From Cerasibacillus quisquiliarum (GTDB lineage Bacteria; Bacillota; Bacilli; Bacillales; Amphibacillaceae), in contig NZ_JACHHA010000001.1 of assembly GCF_014202495.1 (NCBI RefSeq), forward strand, positions 356,005 to 420,004: a stretch of 64,000 bases of DNA, written 5' to 3'. Below the pieces are notes generated by a model. The model was not told the DNA's origin. It did no database searches and saw nothing but the letters and a program-made list of their open reading frames with translations. Positions 55,277 to 64,000 of the stretch are shown piece by piece (the stretch's first letter is position 1; every line of letters starts with the position of its first letter). The position numbers and the translations under genes are program-made.

Positions 55277-55317
55277 GTTATGAACCATCATTCCCCAGGT
55301 TATGGGTGGTTTATAAC
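55277..55317. other. Nested inverted repeat in the gap before yojF
   Basis: GTTATGAACCA pairs with TGGTTTATAAC (one G-U), enclosing CCCA/TGGG as an inner stem. No T run follows, so it is not a standard terminator. It lies in a 370-base gap between the divergent CDF and yojF genes; the rest of the gap shows nothing I recognise. Confidence 0.55.
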
Positions 55318-55390
55318 ATGATGAGGAATAAGTTTTGACGATATGGTGATATTTCGCTAATCTTAATAGAAAGAAGATAGGGGGAACGTT

Positions 55391-55741
55391 ATGATGAAAC
55401 GAATAGAGTTAGAAGAAGTTCAACAAACATTAAATACGTTTTTACATAAAGATATTTATATTCATTTAGAGACGACGAATGGGGCGTATGCGAGCCATTT
55501 TAATGAGTCTATTAATGTCGGTGTATTTATTCGTAATGCAAATGTTTTTTGTACACAAGGAAAGATTGTTAAGGATAAAGCACATTATCGTGTTGGATTA
55601 AAGACGAAAAATGGCTGGATTTATGCTGAAGGGTTAACACATTGGGAAATTTACGAAGACAAACAGCTCCTTATGGCAGGGCATGATACAGAAGGACGCT
55701 TACTCGTTGCACTCCAATTAAGTGAAACACCATTTAAATAA
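55391..55741 (+). CDS. yojF: YojF family protein (DUF1806)
   Basis: 116 residues, compact beta-rich cytoplasmic protein (VQQTLNTFLHKDIYIHLETT, SINVGVFIRNANV, GRLLVALQLSETPF). In B. subtilis yojF is paired with bshB2 (yojG), as here with a gap of 22 bases, and is thought to support bacillithiol synthesis, but its activity is unknown. Start ATG 55391 or 55394 behind GGGGGA. Confidence 0.9.
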   Translation: MMKRIELEEVQQTLNTFLHKDIYIHLETTNGAYASHFNESINVGVFIRNANVFCTQGKIVKDKAHYRVGLKTKNGWIYAEGLTHWEIYEDKQLLMAGHDTEGRLLVALQLSETPFK

Positions 55742-55763
55742 TAAAAGAAAGGAATGTCACTAT

Positions 55764-56441
55764 ATGAATAAAGAGAAGCATGTTGTTGTGATTTATCCTC
55801 ATCCTGATGATGAATCATTTGGTGCGGCAGGTACGATTACCCAATTTCGTAAACAAGGTGTTCCAGTAACATATTTATGCGGCACACTCGGTGAAATGGG
55901 ACGTAATATGGGAAATCCAATTATTGCTAACCGGGAGACAGTACCTGAAATACGGAAAAAGGAACTTATCAATGCATGCAAATTGTTAGATATAGATCTT
56001 CATTTATTAGGTTATCGTGACAAAACATTAGAATTTGAAGATGTTACTGAAGTGGCACTACATATTAAGTCTCTTCTAGAAAAGTTACAACCAAGTTTAG
56101 TTATTACCCATTATCCAGATCATGCTGTTCACCCAGATCATAATGCGTTAGGAAGAGCGGCTATCGAGGCAGTTCGATTAATGGATGAGAACTTACGTCC
56201 GACAGTGTGGGCACAAGCCATTACAAATACAGCATATGAAGATTTAGGCAAACCCGATATCGTTTATGATGTGGAACCGTATTTCGATCAAAAAATGGCA
56301 GCGATTCAAGCACATAAAACACAAGCTAGTGGTATTTTAAGCGGTTTTAAACGTAAAGATAAATCAAATGAGTCATTACGTGAAATAGCGTTAGAGCGAC
56401 TAGGTAAAGAAGCGTTTTATATTTGGGATTTTAAATCATAA
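55764..56441 (+). CDS. bshB2: Bacillithiol biosynthesis deacetylase BshB2
   Basis: 225 residues, LmbE-like zinc deacetylase that converts GlcNAc-malate to GlcN-malate for bacillithiol. Zinc ligands are in YPHPDDESFGAAG near 11-23 and THYPDHAVHPDHNALGRAAI near 115. ATG 55764 behind AAAGGA is used; an in-frame extension from 55722 overlaps the yojF end. Some homologues also cleave mycothiol-like or bacillithiol S-conjugates (Bca), which cannot be excluded. Confidence 0.93.
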   Translation: MNKEKHVVVIYPHPDDESFGAAGTITQFRKQGVPVTYLCGTLGEMGRNMGNPIIANRETVPEIRKKELINACKLLDIDLHLLGYRDKTLEFEDVTEVALHIKSLLEKLQPSLVITHYPDHAVHPDHNALGRAAIEAVRLMDENLRPTVWAQAITNTAYEDLGKPDIVYDVEPYFDQKMAAIQAHKTQASGILSGFKRKDKSNESLREIALERLGKEAFYIWDFKS

Positions 56442-56464
56442 CGATACCATACGGAGGGATATTT

Positions 56465-56824
56465 ATGTTACAGCGTGGCTTATTATCCATTTTCCTCAAT
56501 GCTATTGCCTTAATACTCGTATCGAATATATTTGATTCATTTCATTTGGAAGGCTTTGGCACAGCTTTATTGGCAAGTTTCATTTTAGCTGCCTTAAACA
56601 CAGTTGTAAAACCGATTCTCATTATTTTGACGTTACCGATTACGGTCATTAGTCTTGGATTATTTCTATTTGTGATTAATGCTCTTACACTCATGATTAC
56701 TCAAAGTGTGATGGGACCTTCATTTGTTATTGAAGGCTTTGGTACAGCGATTATTGCAGCAATCATTCTTTCTATTATTAATCTCATTTTAAGTAAATTT
56801 GTAAAAGATACATTACGGTATTAA
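56465..56824 (+). CDS. yvlD: YvlD-like small membrane protein (phage holin family 4, DUF360)
   Basis: 119 residues with about four hydrophobic helices (LLSIFLNAIALILVSNIF; LIILTLPITVISLGLFLFVI). The pattern LNTVVKPILIILTLPITV is typical of this family, called holin-like by similarity only. In B. subtilis yvlD lies near hprK and belongs to a cell-envelope stress locus. It is unlikely to be a lysis gene in this context. Start ATG 56465 behind GGAGGGA. Confidence 0.88.
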   Translation: MLQRGLLSIFLNAIALILVSNIFDSFHLEGFGTALLASFILAALNTVVKPILIILTLPITVISLGLFLFVINALTLMITQSVMGPSFVIEGFGTAIIAAIILSIINLILSKFVKDTLRY

Positions 56825-56912
56825 AAGGGGTATAAAGTCAATGACATATGAATTAACGTATTTATGCTATGAATATATTTTAGCTAAGCCTACCACATAG
56901 GGGGAAATAAAA

Positions 56913-57851
56913 TTGGCAATTGTACGGACAAAAGATTTGATCGAACATTTTAATTTAACAGTCGTTGCTGGTAAAGATGGATTACATAGAGAAATCAAAG
57001 AAAGTGATATTTCCCGACCTGGTATTGAATTGACTGGTTATTTTAAATATTACCCAAAGGAAAGATTACAATTAATTGGTAAAACAGAAATGGCATATTT
57101 TTTAGACTTGCCGCTTTATGAACAAAGAAATCGTGCGAATCGTTTATGTACAGATGTAACGCCAGGCATCGTCATATCGAGAGGAATGGAAGTACCGATA
57201 CCAATTATTGAGGCGGCGAATCGTTCTGGTGTTCCAGTCATCCGGTCTATTCGTAAGACGACGCGCGTGATTAGCCGATTAACAAATTATTTAGAAACTA
57301 AACTAGCACCACAAACTGCGATTCACGGTGTGCTCGTTGATATTCATGGTGTTGGTGTTCTGATTACAGGTAAGAGTGGTATAGGAAAGAGTGAAACAGC
57401 TTTAGAACTCGTAAAAAGAGGCCATCAATTAGTTGCTGATGATAGTGTAGAAATTCGTCAAGCTGATTATGATACATTAATTGGTAACCCACCACCATTA
57501 ATTGAATATTTATTAGAAATACGTGGCTTAGGCATTATTAATGTGATGACATTATTCGGGGCAGGTTCAGTCCGTAAGTTTAAGAAAATATCATTTATAG
57601 CTCATTTAGAACAGTGGGATGAAACGAAACAATATGATCGTCTAGGGCTAGAACACCAAAAAATGAAAATTATGGATGTTGAATTGCCTATGGTGACGAT
57701 ACCTGTTCGTCCAGGAAGAAACTTGGCAGTCATTATCGAAGTTGCAGCGATGAACTTTCGTCTTAAAAGGATGGGAGTTAACGCAGCAAAAGACTTTACC
57801 GATAAACTTAGCCACGTTATAGAAGAAAAAGGTAAAGAAAATTTTGAATAG
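56913..57851 (+). CDS. hprK: HPr kinase/phosphorylase HprK
   Basis: 312 residues. It phosphorylates Ser46 of HPr, the signal for carbon catabolite repression with CcpA. The Walker [21 protein letters not shown] is near 153-172, ADDSVEI follows, and the HprK signature [19 protein letters not shown] is near 205. The N-terminal domain (about 1-130) is typical. TTG 56913 behind AGGGGG is the start. It overlaps the region before lgt and heads hprK-lgt-ppaX-yvoF. Confidence 0.97.
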   Translation: MAIVRTKDLIEHFNLTVVAGKDGLHREIKESDISRPGIELTGYFKYYPKERLQLIGKTEMAYFLDLPLYEQRNRANRLCTDVTPGIVISRGMEVPIPIIEAANRSGVPVIRSIRKTTRVISRLTNYLETKLAPQTAIHGVLVDIHGVGVLITGKSGIGKSETALELVKRGHQLVADDSVEIRQADYDTLIGNPPPLIEYLLEIRGLGIINVMTLFGAGSVRKFKKISFIAHLEQWDETKQYDRLGLEHQKMKIMDVELPMVTIPVRPGRNLAVIIEVAAMNFRLKRMGVNAAKDFTDKLSHVIEEKGKENFE

Positions 57852-57861
57852 GAGTGTTGTC

Positions 57862-58701
57862 ATGACGTGTGATGCACCAACATTAAACCGTGTGTTTATC
57901 CAAATTGGTTCAAAAGAAATATACTGGTATGGCGTTATTATCGCCTTTGGATTACTGTTAGGATTAATTTTAGCAACTAGGGAAGCAGATCGTTTAGGGT
58001 TAAAAAAAGATTTAATGGTCGATCTCGTCGTATTTGCCATTCCTGTCTCTATTTTGTTTGCTCGTATGTATTACGTTATTTTTCAATGGGAACAATACGC
58101 ATCTGCCTCGTGGTGGAAAATATTTGCCATTTGGGAAGGTGGTCTCGCCATTCACGGCGCATTAATCGGTGCTGTTTTGACTGCAATAATATTCGCTAAA
58201 GTTAAAAACGTATCCTTTTGGCAGCTTGCTGATATTGCTGCTCCGAGTCTCATACTTGGACAAGCAATAGGGCGATGGGGTAATTTTATGAATCAGGAAG
58301 CACATGGAGGTCCGATTTCAGAAGCGACCTATGAAAGTTTCCATCAGTATTTACCGGATTTCATTATGAATCAAATGTGTATTAACGGCGTAATGTATCA
58401 TCCGACATTTCTTTATGAATCTGTATGGAATTTACTCGTTTTTGGCTTTTTATTATGGTTCAGACGAAAAAATCCATTACGTGGAACTATGTTCTTAAGT
58501 TATTTAATCGCTTATTCAATCGGGCGCTTTTTCATCGAACAGATGCGGACAGATAGTCTTTACACATTATTTGGTCATTTTCGAACAGCACAAGTTATTT
58601 CTCTACTCTTGATTATCGGTTCAATGATATTAATGATTTATCGTAAAAAATCAGGTCATGTCAAGTGTCATTATGATGGTAAAAAAGTAGCGAGATCATA
58701 G
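57862..58701 (+). CDS. lgt: Prolipoprotein diacylglyceryl transferase Lgt
   Basis: 279 residues, about seven membrane helices. It adds diacylglyceryl to the lipobox cysteine of lipoproteins such as CccB, the PBP and the sugar-binding protein of this window. The signature [20 protein letters not shown] is near residues 133-152 with the essential Arg. ATG 57862 behind AGGAGTG is preferred over TTG 57844, which lies inside hprK. Confidence 0.96.
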   Translation: MTCDAPTLNRVFIQIGSKEIYWYGVIIAFGLLLGLILATREADRLGLKKDLMVDLVVFAIPVSILFARMYYVIFQWEQYASASWWKIFAIWEGGLAIHGALIGAVLTAIIFAKVKNVSFWQLADIAAPSLILGQAIGRWGNFMNQEAHGGPISEATYESFHQYLPDFIMNQMCINGVMYHPTFLYESVWNLLVFGFLLWFRRKNPLRGTMFLSYLIAYSIGRFFIEQMRTDSLYTLFGHFRTAQVISLLLIIGSMILMIYRKKSGHVKCHYDGKKVARS

Positions 58702-58814
58702 CTTGTCGTTCAGCTGTAACTTTAGTTTATTTGAATATTAGTGTCGTCATTTTATTAATCGCGATCTTAGTCTAAGATTTAACATAACATATGTATGAAG
58801 AAAGGGCATGATTC

Positions 58815-59450
58815 ATGAAAATCGAATCCATTTTATTTGATTTAGACGGAACATTAATTAATACAAACGAGCTTATTATCGAGTCTTTTAAGTATACGTT
58901 TGATAAATACGGATTAAATTTCACGTTAGAAGAAATCAAATCATTTAACGGTCCACCGCTTTTTGAAACATTTAATAAAATTGATCCTGAAAAAGCTGAA
59001 GAAATGATGGCTGTTTATAGAGAGCATAATCTTAGCCACCATGATGATTATGTAACGGCTTTTCCAAATGTGATTGAGACAATTGCAGCATTGAAAAATG
59101 CCGATATAAACTTGGCTATCGTAACAAACAAAATGGGAAAAGGTGTGAAAATGGGACTAGATTTAACTGGGTTAGATCAATATTTTGATACGGTAATTAC
59201 TTTAGGAGACGTAAAACATGGCAAACCACATCCTGAACCATTAATTAAAGCGATGCAGCTTCTAAATGCTAATCCAAAAACGACTTTAATGGTCGGTGAT
59301 AATTATCATGATATTGAAGCGGGACATCGTGCTGGTGTCATGACGGCAGGAGTAAGTTGGTCTCATAAAGGGAGAGCATTTTTAGAAAGTTATCGCCCGA
59401 CATACATCATCGACGATATGAAGGAATTGTTAGAGATCATTGGAGGTTAA
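58815..59450 (+). CDS. ppaX: Pyrophosphatase PpaX (HAD family)
   Basis: 211 residues. HAD motifs: nucleophile DLDGTLINTNE near 9, Thr in VTNKMGKG near 105, Lys in GKPHPEP near 136, and MVGDNYHDIEAG near 157. PpaX degrades the pyrophosphate made when HprK dephosphorylates HPr. It sits two genes downstream of hprK as in B. subtilis. A 113-base gap to lgt may hold its own promoter. Confidence 0.95.
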   Translation: MKIESILFDLDGTLINTNELIIESFKYTFDKYGLNFTLEEIKSFNGPPLFETFNKIDPEKAEEMMAVYREHNLSHHDDYVTAFPNVIETIAALKNADINLAIVTNKMGKGVKMGLDLTGLDQYFDTVITLGDVKHGKPHPEPLIKAMQLLNANPKTTLMVGDNYHDIEAGHRAGVMTAGVSWSHKGRAFLESYRPTYIIDDMKELLEIIGG

Positions 59451-59453
59451 TTT

Positions 59454-59966
59454 ATGCGTAAGACGAAGCGATATTCTGTGAAAGGGTCAAATTCATTATG
59501 GCAAATTTATCGTACCGTTTCGTTTTGGAAAGTTTTCAAAAATGTTATCGTCATCTTCATTGCTAGATATATGCCTTTTTTAAGTGTGAAAAATTGGTTA
59601 TATCGTACCTTTTTACGGATGCACGTTGGTAAAAAGACAGCTTTCGCTTTAATGGTCGTTCCTGATATTATGTTTCCAGAAAAAATTTCTGTCGGTTCAA
59701 ATACGATTATTGGCTATAATTCAACGATTCTCGCACATGAATATTTAATTGATGAATATAGACTCGGTGATGTGAAAATTGGTAGCAATGTGATGATTGG
59801 AGCAAATACGACGATTTTACCAGGTGTAACAATAGGAGATGGAGCTGTTGTATCAGCAGCAACACTTGTCCATAAAGATGTTCCGGCTGGAGCCTTTGTA
59901 GGTGGCAATCCGATGCAACTTATTTATACAAAAGAGGAAATGGAAGCACGCCAAAGGAATAAATAA
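59454..59966 (+). CDS. yvoF: Hexapeptide-repeat acyltransferase, YvoF-like
   Basis: 170 residues. The left-handed beta-helix is visible in the isoleucine/valine repeats VGSNTIIGYNSTILAHEYLI, IGSNVMIGANTTILPGVTIG and DGAVVSAATLVHKDVPAGAF. It resembles O-acetyltransferases that modify sugars or peptidoglycan-related acceptors. The acceptor is unknown. It starts 3 bases after ppaX (GGAGG within the ppaX end), so the two are co-translated. Confidence 0.9.
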   Translation: MRKTKRYSVKGSNSLWQIYRTVSFWKVFKNVIVIFIARYMPFLSVKNWLYRTFLRMHVGKKTAFALMVVPDIMFPEKISVGSNTIIGYNSTILAHEYLIDEYRLGDVKIGSNVMIGANTTILPGVTIGDGAVVSAATLVHKDVPAGAFVGGNPMQLIYTKEEMEARQRNK

Positions 59967-60002
59967 GCATTTCTTTGAGTGAAAAGAAAGGGTGCGATTC
60001 AA

Positions 60003-60545
60003 TTGCAAATACCAACGGGGATTTTACCAGCCATCCGAAGAATGAAAGACTTTGAAGAAGCCTTACAGACAACGTCAAAATATGTTATTTTTTTAGAAAC
60101 GAAATTATCACAATTAACTCAACTTGTTCGACATGCTAGACGTTGTCGTAAAAAGGTATTAATCCATTTTGATCTTATTCAAGGTTTAAAAGCTGATGAA
60201 CATGGTATGGAATTTCTTATTCACGTGATTAAACCTGATGGTGTTTTATCAACGCGTGGCAATGTGATACAACTCGCAAAGAAGCATCACCTATTAGCTA
60301 TTCAGCGCATGTTTTTACTTGATAGTCTCGCCTTAAAAAATAATATAAAACTCGTTAAACGGTCACAGCCTGACTGTATTGAAGTCCTACCTGGGCTTGT
60401 GCCAACTATGATTCAAATGGTCCAGAAAGAAACAGGATTACCAATCATTGCTGGCGGATTAATTCGCCAGCAAGAGGATATTACAACTGCTCTTAAAGCC
60501 GGAGCTATTGCTGTATCAACGTCAGAACGCCATTTATGGCAGTAG
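60003..60545 (+). CDS. glpP: Glycerol-3-phosphate responsive antiterminator GlpP
   Basis: About 180 residues, TIM-barrel-like RNA-binding regulator. Conserved blocks are LIHFDLIQGLKADEHGMEFL, IKPDGVLSTRGNVIQLAKK, LAIQRMFLLDS, and QPDCIEVLPGLVPTM, with the phosphate-binding PIIAGGLIRQQEDITTALKA. With glycerol-3-P it prevents termination in the glpD leader, which starts just after its stop. TTG 60003 behind AAAGGGTG is preferred over GTG 59979. Confidence 0.95.
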   Translation: MQIPTGILPAIRRMKDFEEALQTTSKYVIFLETKLSQLTQLVRHARRCRKKVLIHFDLIQGLKADEHGMEFLIHVIKPDGVLSTRGNVIQLAKKHHLLAIQRMFLLDSLALKNNIKLVKRSQPDCIEVLPGLVPTMIQMVQKETGLPIIAGGLIRQQEDITTALKAGAIAVSTSERHLWQ

Positions 60546-60559
60546 CTGTATGAATTCTT

Positions 60560-60587
60560 TTGTTTGAATAGAAACTTATGTTATACT
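60560..60587 (+). promoter_or_regulatory. Probable sigma-A promoter of glpD
   Basis: TTGTTT at 60560-60565, 16 bases, then TATACT at 60582-60587. It lies upstream of the leader hairpin and about 135 bases before the glpD start. Confidence 0.55.
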
Positions 60588-60627
60588 ATATTTATCAAGT
60601 AAATATAAATGGTCGGAGAAATGGAGA

Positions 60628-60681
60628 AACCGCAAATATACTAATTGAGTAAAGTTAGTATATTTTGCGGTTTTTATTTTT
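60628..60681 (+). promoter_or_regulatory. glpD leader terminator, target of GlpP antitermination
   Basis: AACCGCAAATATACTAA pairs with TTAGTATATTTTGCGGTT around a short loop, followed by TTTATTTTT. It is placed between promoter and glpD, so the full gene is made only when termination is blocked. B. subtilis glpD has the same arrangement, and GlpP is encoded directly upstream. Confidence 0.9.
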
Positions 60682-60721
60682 CCTAAAATATGTAAAATTT
60701 AAATCGATAGGAGATAGTAAG

Positions 60722-62371
60722 ATGAGCACAATGATAAGAGATGACATGTTAAGTCAATTAAAAAGCGAAGAGCAACTTGATTTATTAGTAATAGGTGGGG
60801 GAATTACAGGTGCAGGTATTGTATTAGATGCAACAACAAGAGGGTTAAAAACTGCTGTTGTTGATATGCAGGATTTTGCTGCTGGAACATCAAGTCGTTC
60901 AACAAAGTTAGTACATGGCGGATTACGTTACTTGAAAGGACTTGAATTTAAACTTGTAGCTGAAGTAGGAAAAGAACGCGAAGTCGTCTATGAAAATGGG
61001 CCACATGTCACAACATCAGAATGGATGATGCTCCCTTTTCATAAAGGTGGAACATTCGGACCGTTAACAACAAATATCGGTTTACGTTTATATGATACAT
61101 TAGCAGGTGTTAAAAAAAGTGAGCGGCGAAAAATGCTCAGCCGGGAAGAAACATTAGCTAAGGAACCGCTTTTAAAAGAGTCAGGATTAAAGGGGGCAGG
61201 CTACTATGTTGAGTATAAAACGGATGATGCACGTTTAACGATTGAGGTAATAAAGAAAGCTGTCGAACATGGTGCAATTGCCGTCAATTATTTAAAAGTG
61301 ACTGATTTTATTTATGAAAATGGAAAAGTCGTCGGTGTCCATGTTATTGACTTATTAACAAATGAGACGGATGAAATTTATGCTAAAAAAATAATTAATG
61401 CTTGTGGTCCATGGGTAGATGATTTACGAGAACTTGACAAATCGAAAAAAGGGAAACACTTATATATTACGAAAGGGGTTCATCTCGTTTTCTCAAATCG
61501 TGTATTTCCATTACAACAAGCGATCTATTTTGATGCACCTGATGGCCGAATGATTTTTGCCATCCCACGTGATAGTAAAACTTATGTAGGTACGACTGAT
61601 ACGCCATTTGAAGGAAATCTTGCTCAGCCGACGGCAACGGCTGAGGATCGTGATTACATTCTCCATGCCATACATGAAATGTTCCCAACGCTTCATTTAA
61701 CTGCGGCAGATGTAGAATCAAGTTGGGCTGGTGTACGACCATTGATTGCTGAAGATGGAAAGAATCCTGATGAAATTTCCCGTAAAGATGAAATTTTTTA
61801 TTCTGATTCTGGTCTACTATCAATCGCTGGTGGAAAACTAACCGGTTATCGAAAAATGGCTGAACAAATCGTCGATATTGTAGTAAAGCAATTGAAAGAA
61901 GAAGAAGGCATATTATATTCAAGCTCTATAACAAAAGATTTACCGCTTGCAGGTGGAGAAGTGGGCGGGTCAAAAGGTTTTCAAGCTTTTAAAATACAAG
62001 CTATCAAAGAAGCTGTTCAAGTAGGAATAAGTGACAAGGATGCCGCGAGACTTGTTAAGCGATATGGTACAAATGTTTATCGAATCGTCGACCTATATAA
62101 AAAAGAAAAGGGTTCACAATCAAGTGAAGCGATAGATCCACTCGTTTTAGCAGAACTAACTTATAGTATTTACAATGAATGGGTTTGTCGTCCAATCGAT
62201 TTCTTTATTAGAAGAACCAGCGCGCTATTTTTCGATATTGATTGGGTACGAGAGCATAAACAATCCGTATGTGAACATATGGCGAAAGTCTTTCGATGGA
62301 CAACAGAAGAACATCGAAAAGCTGTTAGTGAATTAGAAGATGCAATACAAGATGCCGTGCAATTTTTGTAA
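60722..62371 (+). CDS. glpD: Aerobic glycerol-3-phosphate dehydrogenase GlpD
   Basis: 549 residues, membrane-associated flavoenzyme passing electrons from glycerol-3-P to menaquinone. FAD-binding LLVIGGGITGAGIVLDATTR is near residue 22, GTSSRSTKLVHGGLRYLK near 57, and the C-terminal DAO_C domain is from about 405. ATG 60722 (TAGGAGAT upstream) is used; an in-frame upstream extension overlaps the leader. In B. subtilis glpF and glpK lie between glpP and glpD; here they are absent. Confidence 0.97.
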   Translation: MSTMIRDDMLSQLKSEEQLDLLVIGGGITGAGIVLDATTRGLKTAVVDMQDFAAGTSSRSTKLVHGGLRYLKGLEFKLVAEVGKEREVVYENGPHVTTSEWMMLPFHKGGTFGPLTTNIGLRLYDTLAGVKKSERRKMLSREETLAKEPLLKESGLKGAGYYVEYKTDDARLTIEVIKKAVEHGAIAVNYLKVTDFIYENGKVVGVHVIDLLTNETDEIYAKKIINACGPWVDDLRELDKSKKGKHLYITKGVHLVFSNRVFPLQQAIYFDAPDGRMIFAIPRDSKTYVGTTDTPFEGNLAQPTATAEDRDYILHAIHEMFPTLHLTAADVESSWAGVRPLIAEDGKNPDEISRKDEIFYSDSGLLSIAGGKLTGYRKMAEQIVDIVVKQLKEEEGILYSSSITKDLPLAGGEVGGSKGFQAFKIQAIKEAVQVGISDKDAARLVKRYGTNVYRIVDLYKKEKGSQSSEAIDPLVLAELTYSIYNEWVCRPIDFFIRRTSALFFDIDWVREHKQSVCEHMAKVFRWTTEEHRKAVSELEDAIQDAVQFL

Positions 62372-62396
62372 AAAGAATAAAAGAGAGCTGTCAAGT

Positions 62397-62435
62397 AAGC
62401 AGAGAAATGGTTTCTCATTTTCTCTGCTTAAGTTA
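62397..62435 (+). terminator. Hairpin terminator after glpD
   Basis: AAGCAGAGAAATG pairs with CATTTTCTCTGCTT (one bulge). The T run is weak. The rest of the 336-base gap up to 62707 shows only a TATAAT at about 62663 that may be the -10 box of the next gene. Confidence 0.75.
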
Positions 62436-62707
62436 TTTAATAATGTTTAGGGGATATGTATGAAGTAACTGTATGTATTACAAAATATCGCTAACTAACG
62501 AGAAAGAATAAATGATTCATCATGTGACTAAATTCATAGGTTGTTTTATATGATTAACGTCTCCTGTTTTGCATATATGACATGAAAGATGATATTTTTT
62601 ATAAAATGTTATTAGAGTGCTCTAGATGAATCTAACTATTCGTCGAAATAAAGCTAGATATGTTATAATTTGTACGGTGCAAATTATGAAAAGAGATTGG
62701 GGTTATT

Positions 62708-63700
62708 ATGCAAGAATCAATTAAGAAACAAAAGTTAAACAATGTTATCCCTTTTGTTCCTGAAGGAGATTTTTATTTTTCGCATGGTGTGAAAGCATTT
62801 AAAAAGAGAAAGTTCGACAATGCATTAAAATGGATTCAAAGAGCTGTAGAGAAGTCACCAGATGATCCATTATATCAATGCCAAATGTCTATTATATATA
62901 CTGAAATTGGCTTGTTTCATAAAGCGAATGAAGTTCTAACGAATGTATTAAAGACAGCGAATGAACAATATAGTGACTGTTTTTATTTATTGGCGAATAA
63001 TTATGCCCACCTCGGTTTATTATCTGATGCTAGAAAATATGCAGAAACATATTTGGAGCAAGAACCAGATGGTGACTTCGCTGATGAGGCTGAAGAATTG
63101 TTAGAAATCATTGACTTAGAAGAACAAGATGATTGGCTATTAGATGATGAAGATGAATTAATTATTTATCAAGAAACAGCCTTTTTTTATATGGAGACAA
63201 TGAATTGGAAAAAGGCTCTACCTATTTTAGAAGAAATGTTGCTTCTTTTTCCCGACCATCAACAAGCAAAACATGATTATGCACAAGCTTTATTTTTTTT
63301 AGGAGAAAAAGAGGCTGCATATCAAGTCGAATGGGCAGAATTAGAAAAAAACCCATCTTCTTTAAATAGTGTGACAAATTTAGCTTTATTTTATTATATA
63401 GATAAACGACAATCGGAATATGAATCACTCATTCGTGCATTACTAAATATATACCCGATGCATGACCATCAAAAGTTAAGATTAGCCACCGTACTTGGAC
63501 GAACTGGCTACTATGAAACAGCTTATAACCGTTTTCGAATGATTAATAAAGAAGCAGTAAAAGGACATCTATCATATTATAGATGGTACAGTTACACTCT
63601 TTATCATCTTGGAAAGAAAGATAAGGCTTTAACAATTTGGAAAGAAGGATGTAAGAAACATCCAATGATGTTAAAAGAAGTACATCCATGGGATAGATGA
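62708..63700 (+). CDS. yvcD: TPR-repeat protein, YvcD-like
   Basis: 330 residues, cytoplasmic. Tetratricopeptide pairs of helices start at about residue 22 (YFSHGVKAFKKRKFDNALKW) and recur near 55, 90, 155 and 260 (RTGYYETAYNRFRMINKEAV). An acidic linker (EEQDDWLLDDEDELI) lies near 140. TPR proteins mediate protein contacts; no partner is known. In B. subtilis yvcD also precedes trxB. Start ATG 62708 behind AGATTGGGG. Confidence 0.88.
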   Translation: MQESIKKQKLNNVIPFVPEGDFYFSHGVKAFKKRKFDNALKWIQRAVEKSPDDPLYQCQMSIIYTEIGLFHKANEVLTNVLKTANEQYSDCFYLLANNYAHLGLLSDARKYAETYLEQEPDGDFADEAEELLEIIDLEEQDDWLLDDEDELIIYQETAFFYMETMNWKKALPILEEMLLLFPDHQQAKHDYAQALFFLGEKEAAYQVEWAELEKNPSSLNSVTNLALFYYIDKRQSEYESLIRALLNIYPMHDHQKLRLATVLGRTGYYETAYNRFRMINKEAVKGHLSYYRWYSYTLYHLGKKDKALTIWKEGCKKHPMMLKEVHPWDR

Positions 63701-63741
63701 GCAAATAGATAGACGAAATGTGTTAATTCTTATACGCTTAG

Positions 63742-64000
<259 letters not shown>

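Noticed and set aside
56465..56824. Phage holin and hence a prophage
   Set aside because: It belongs to the YvlD family and lies in a conserved chromosomal neighbourhood; no phage gene is nearby.

Overview
The window comes from a low-GC, Gram-positive, motile, naturally competent member of the Bacillaceae. The evidence is the gene set and order: degS-degU-degV-comFA-comFC-yvyF-flgM-flgN-flgK-flgL-yviE-fliW-csrA-flaG-fliD-fliS-fliT-hpf-secA-prfB-cccB-ftsE-ftsX-ctpB-minJ-uvrB-uvrA and yvlD-hprK-lgt-ppaX-yvoF. This largely matches the Bacillus subtilis chromosome. A bacillithiol deacetylase (BshB2/YojF) and AGGAGG-type ribosome binding sites agree. I see no phage, insertion sequence, tRNA, rRNA or CRISPR array. 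I cannot name the species.

Layout. 1-6.2 kb: a cell-wall sugar recycling cluster, with an ABC sugar importer (binding protein cut by the window edge, then two permeases), NamZ without a signal peptide, MurQ, a MurK-type kinase and an RpiR regulator. 6.4-11.8 kb: an orphan DegU-like regulator, two MFS transporters, an SLC13 anion transporter and a YdjO-type zinc-finger protein. 12.2-14 kb: three small exported or anchored helical proteins of unknown function. 14.2-20.3 kb: a P-loop ATPase, an IDEAL-domain protein, a MecA-like penicillin-binding protein, a wrecked LytR-CpsA-Psr gene, a class D sortase and a VanZ-like protein. 20.4-22.7 kb: nagA-nagB followed by a 52-bp tandem repeat array. 22.7-36.3 kb: yvyE, degSU, competence genes and the late flagellar (hook-filament) genes, with flagellin itself missing. 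36.4-42 kb: hpf, a 50-residue ORF, secA, prfB with its programmed frameshift, and cccB. 42-43 kb: about 1 kb without genes, holding a second, different 52-bp tandem array. 43-54 kb: ftsEX, an M23 hydrolase, ctpB, minJ and uvrBA. 54-64 kb: a CDF metal transporter, yojF-bshB2, yvlD-hprK-lgt-ppaX-yvoF, glpP, a glpD leader with an antiterminator-type hairpin, glpD, a TPR protein (yvcD) and the start of trxB.

How the genes work together. The first cluster and nagAB form one path: wall sugars are imported, MurNAc is released and phosphorylated in the cytoplasm, MurQ makes GlcNAc-6-P, and NagA and NagB take it to fructose-6-P. DegSU, ComF, FlgM, FliW and CsrA form the motility and competence block. 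FtsEX, the M23 protein, MinJ, the penicillin-binding protein and Lgt serve the envelope and division. GlpP and the hairpin before glpD are a local control circuit. The most unusual items are the two 52-bp repeat arrays, the cytosolic NamZ pathway, the three-gene secreted coiled-coil operon and the decayed LCP gene.
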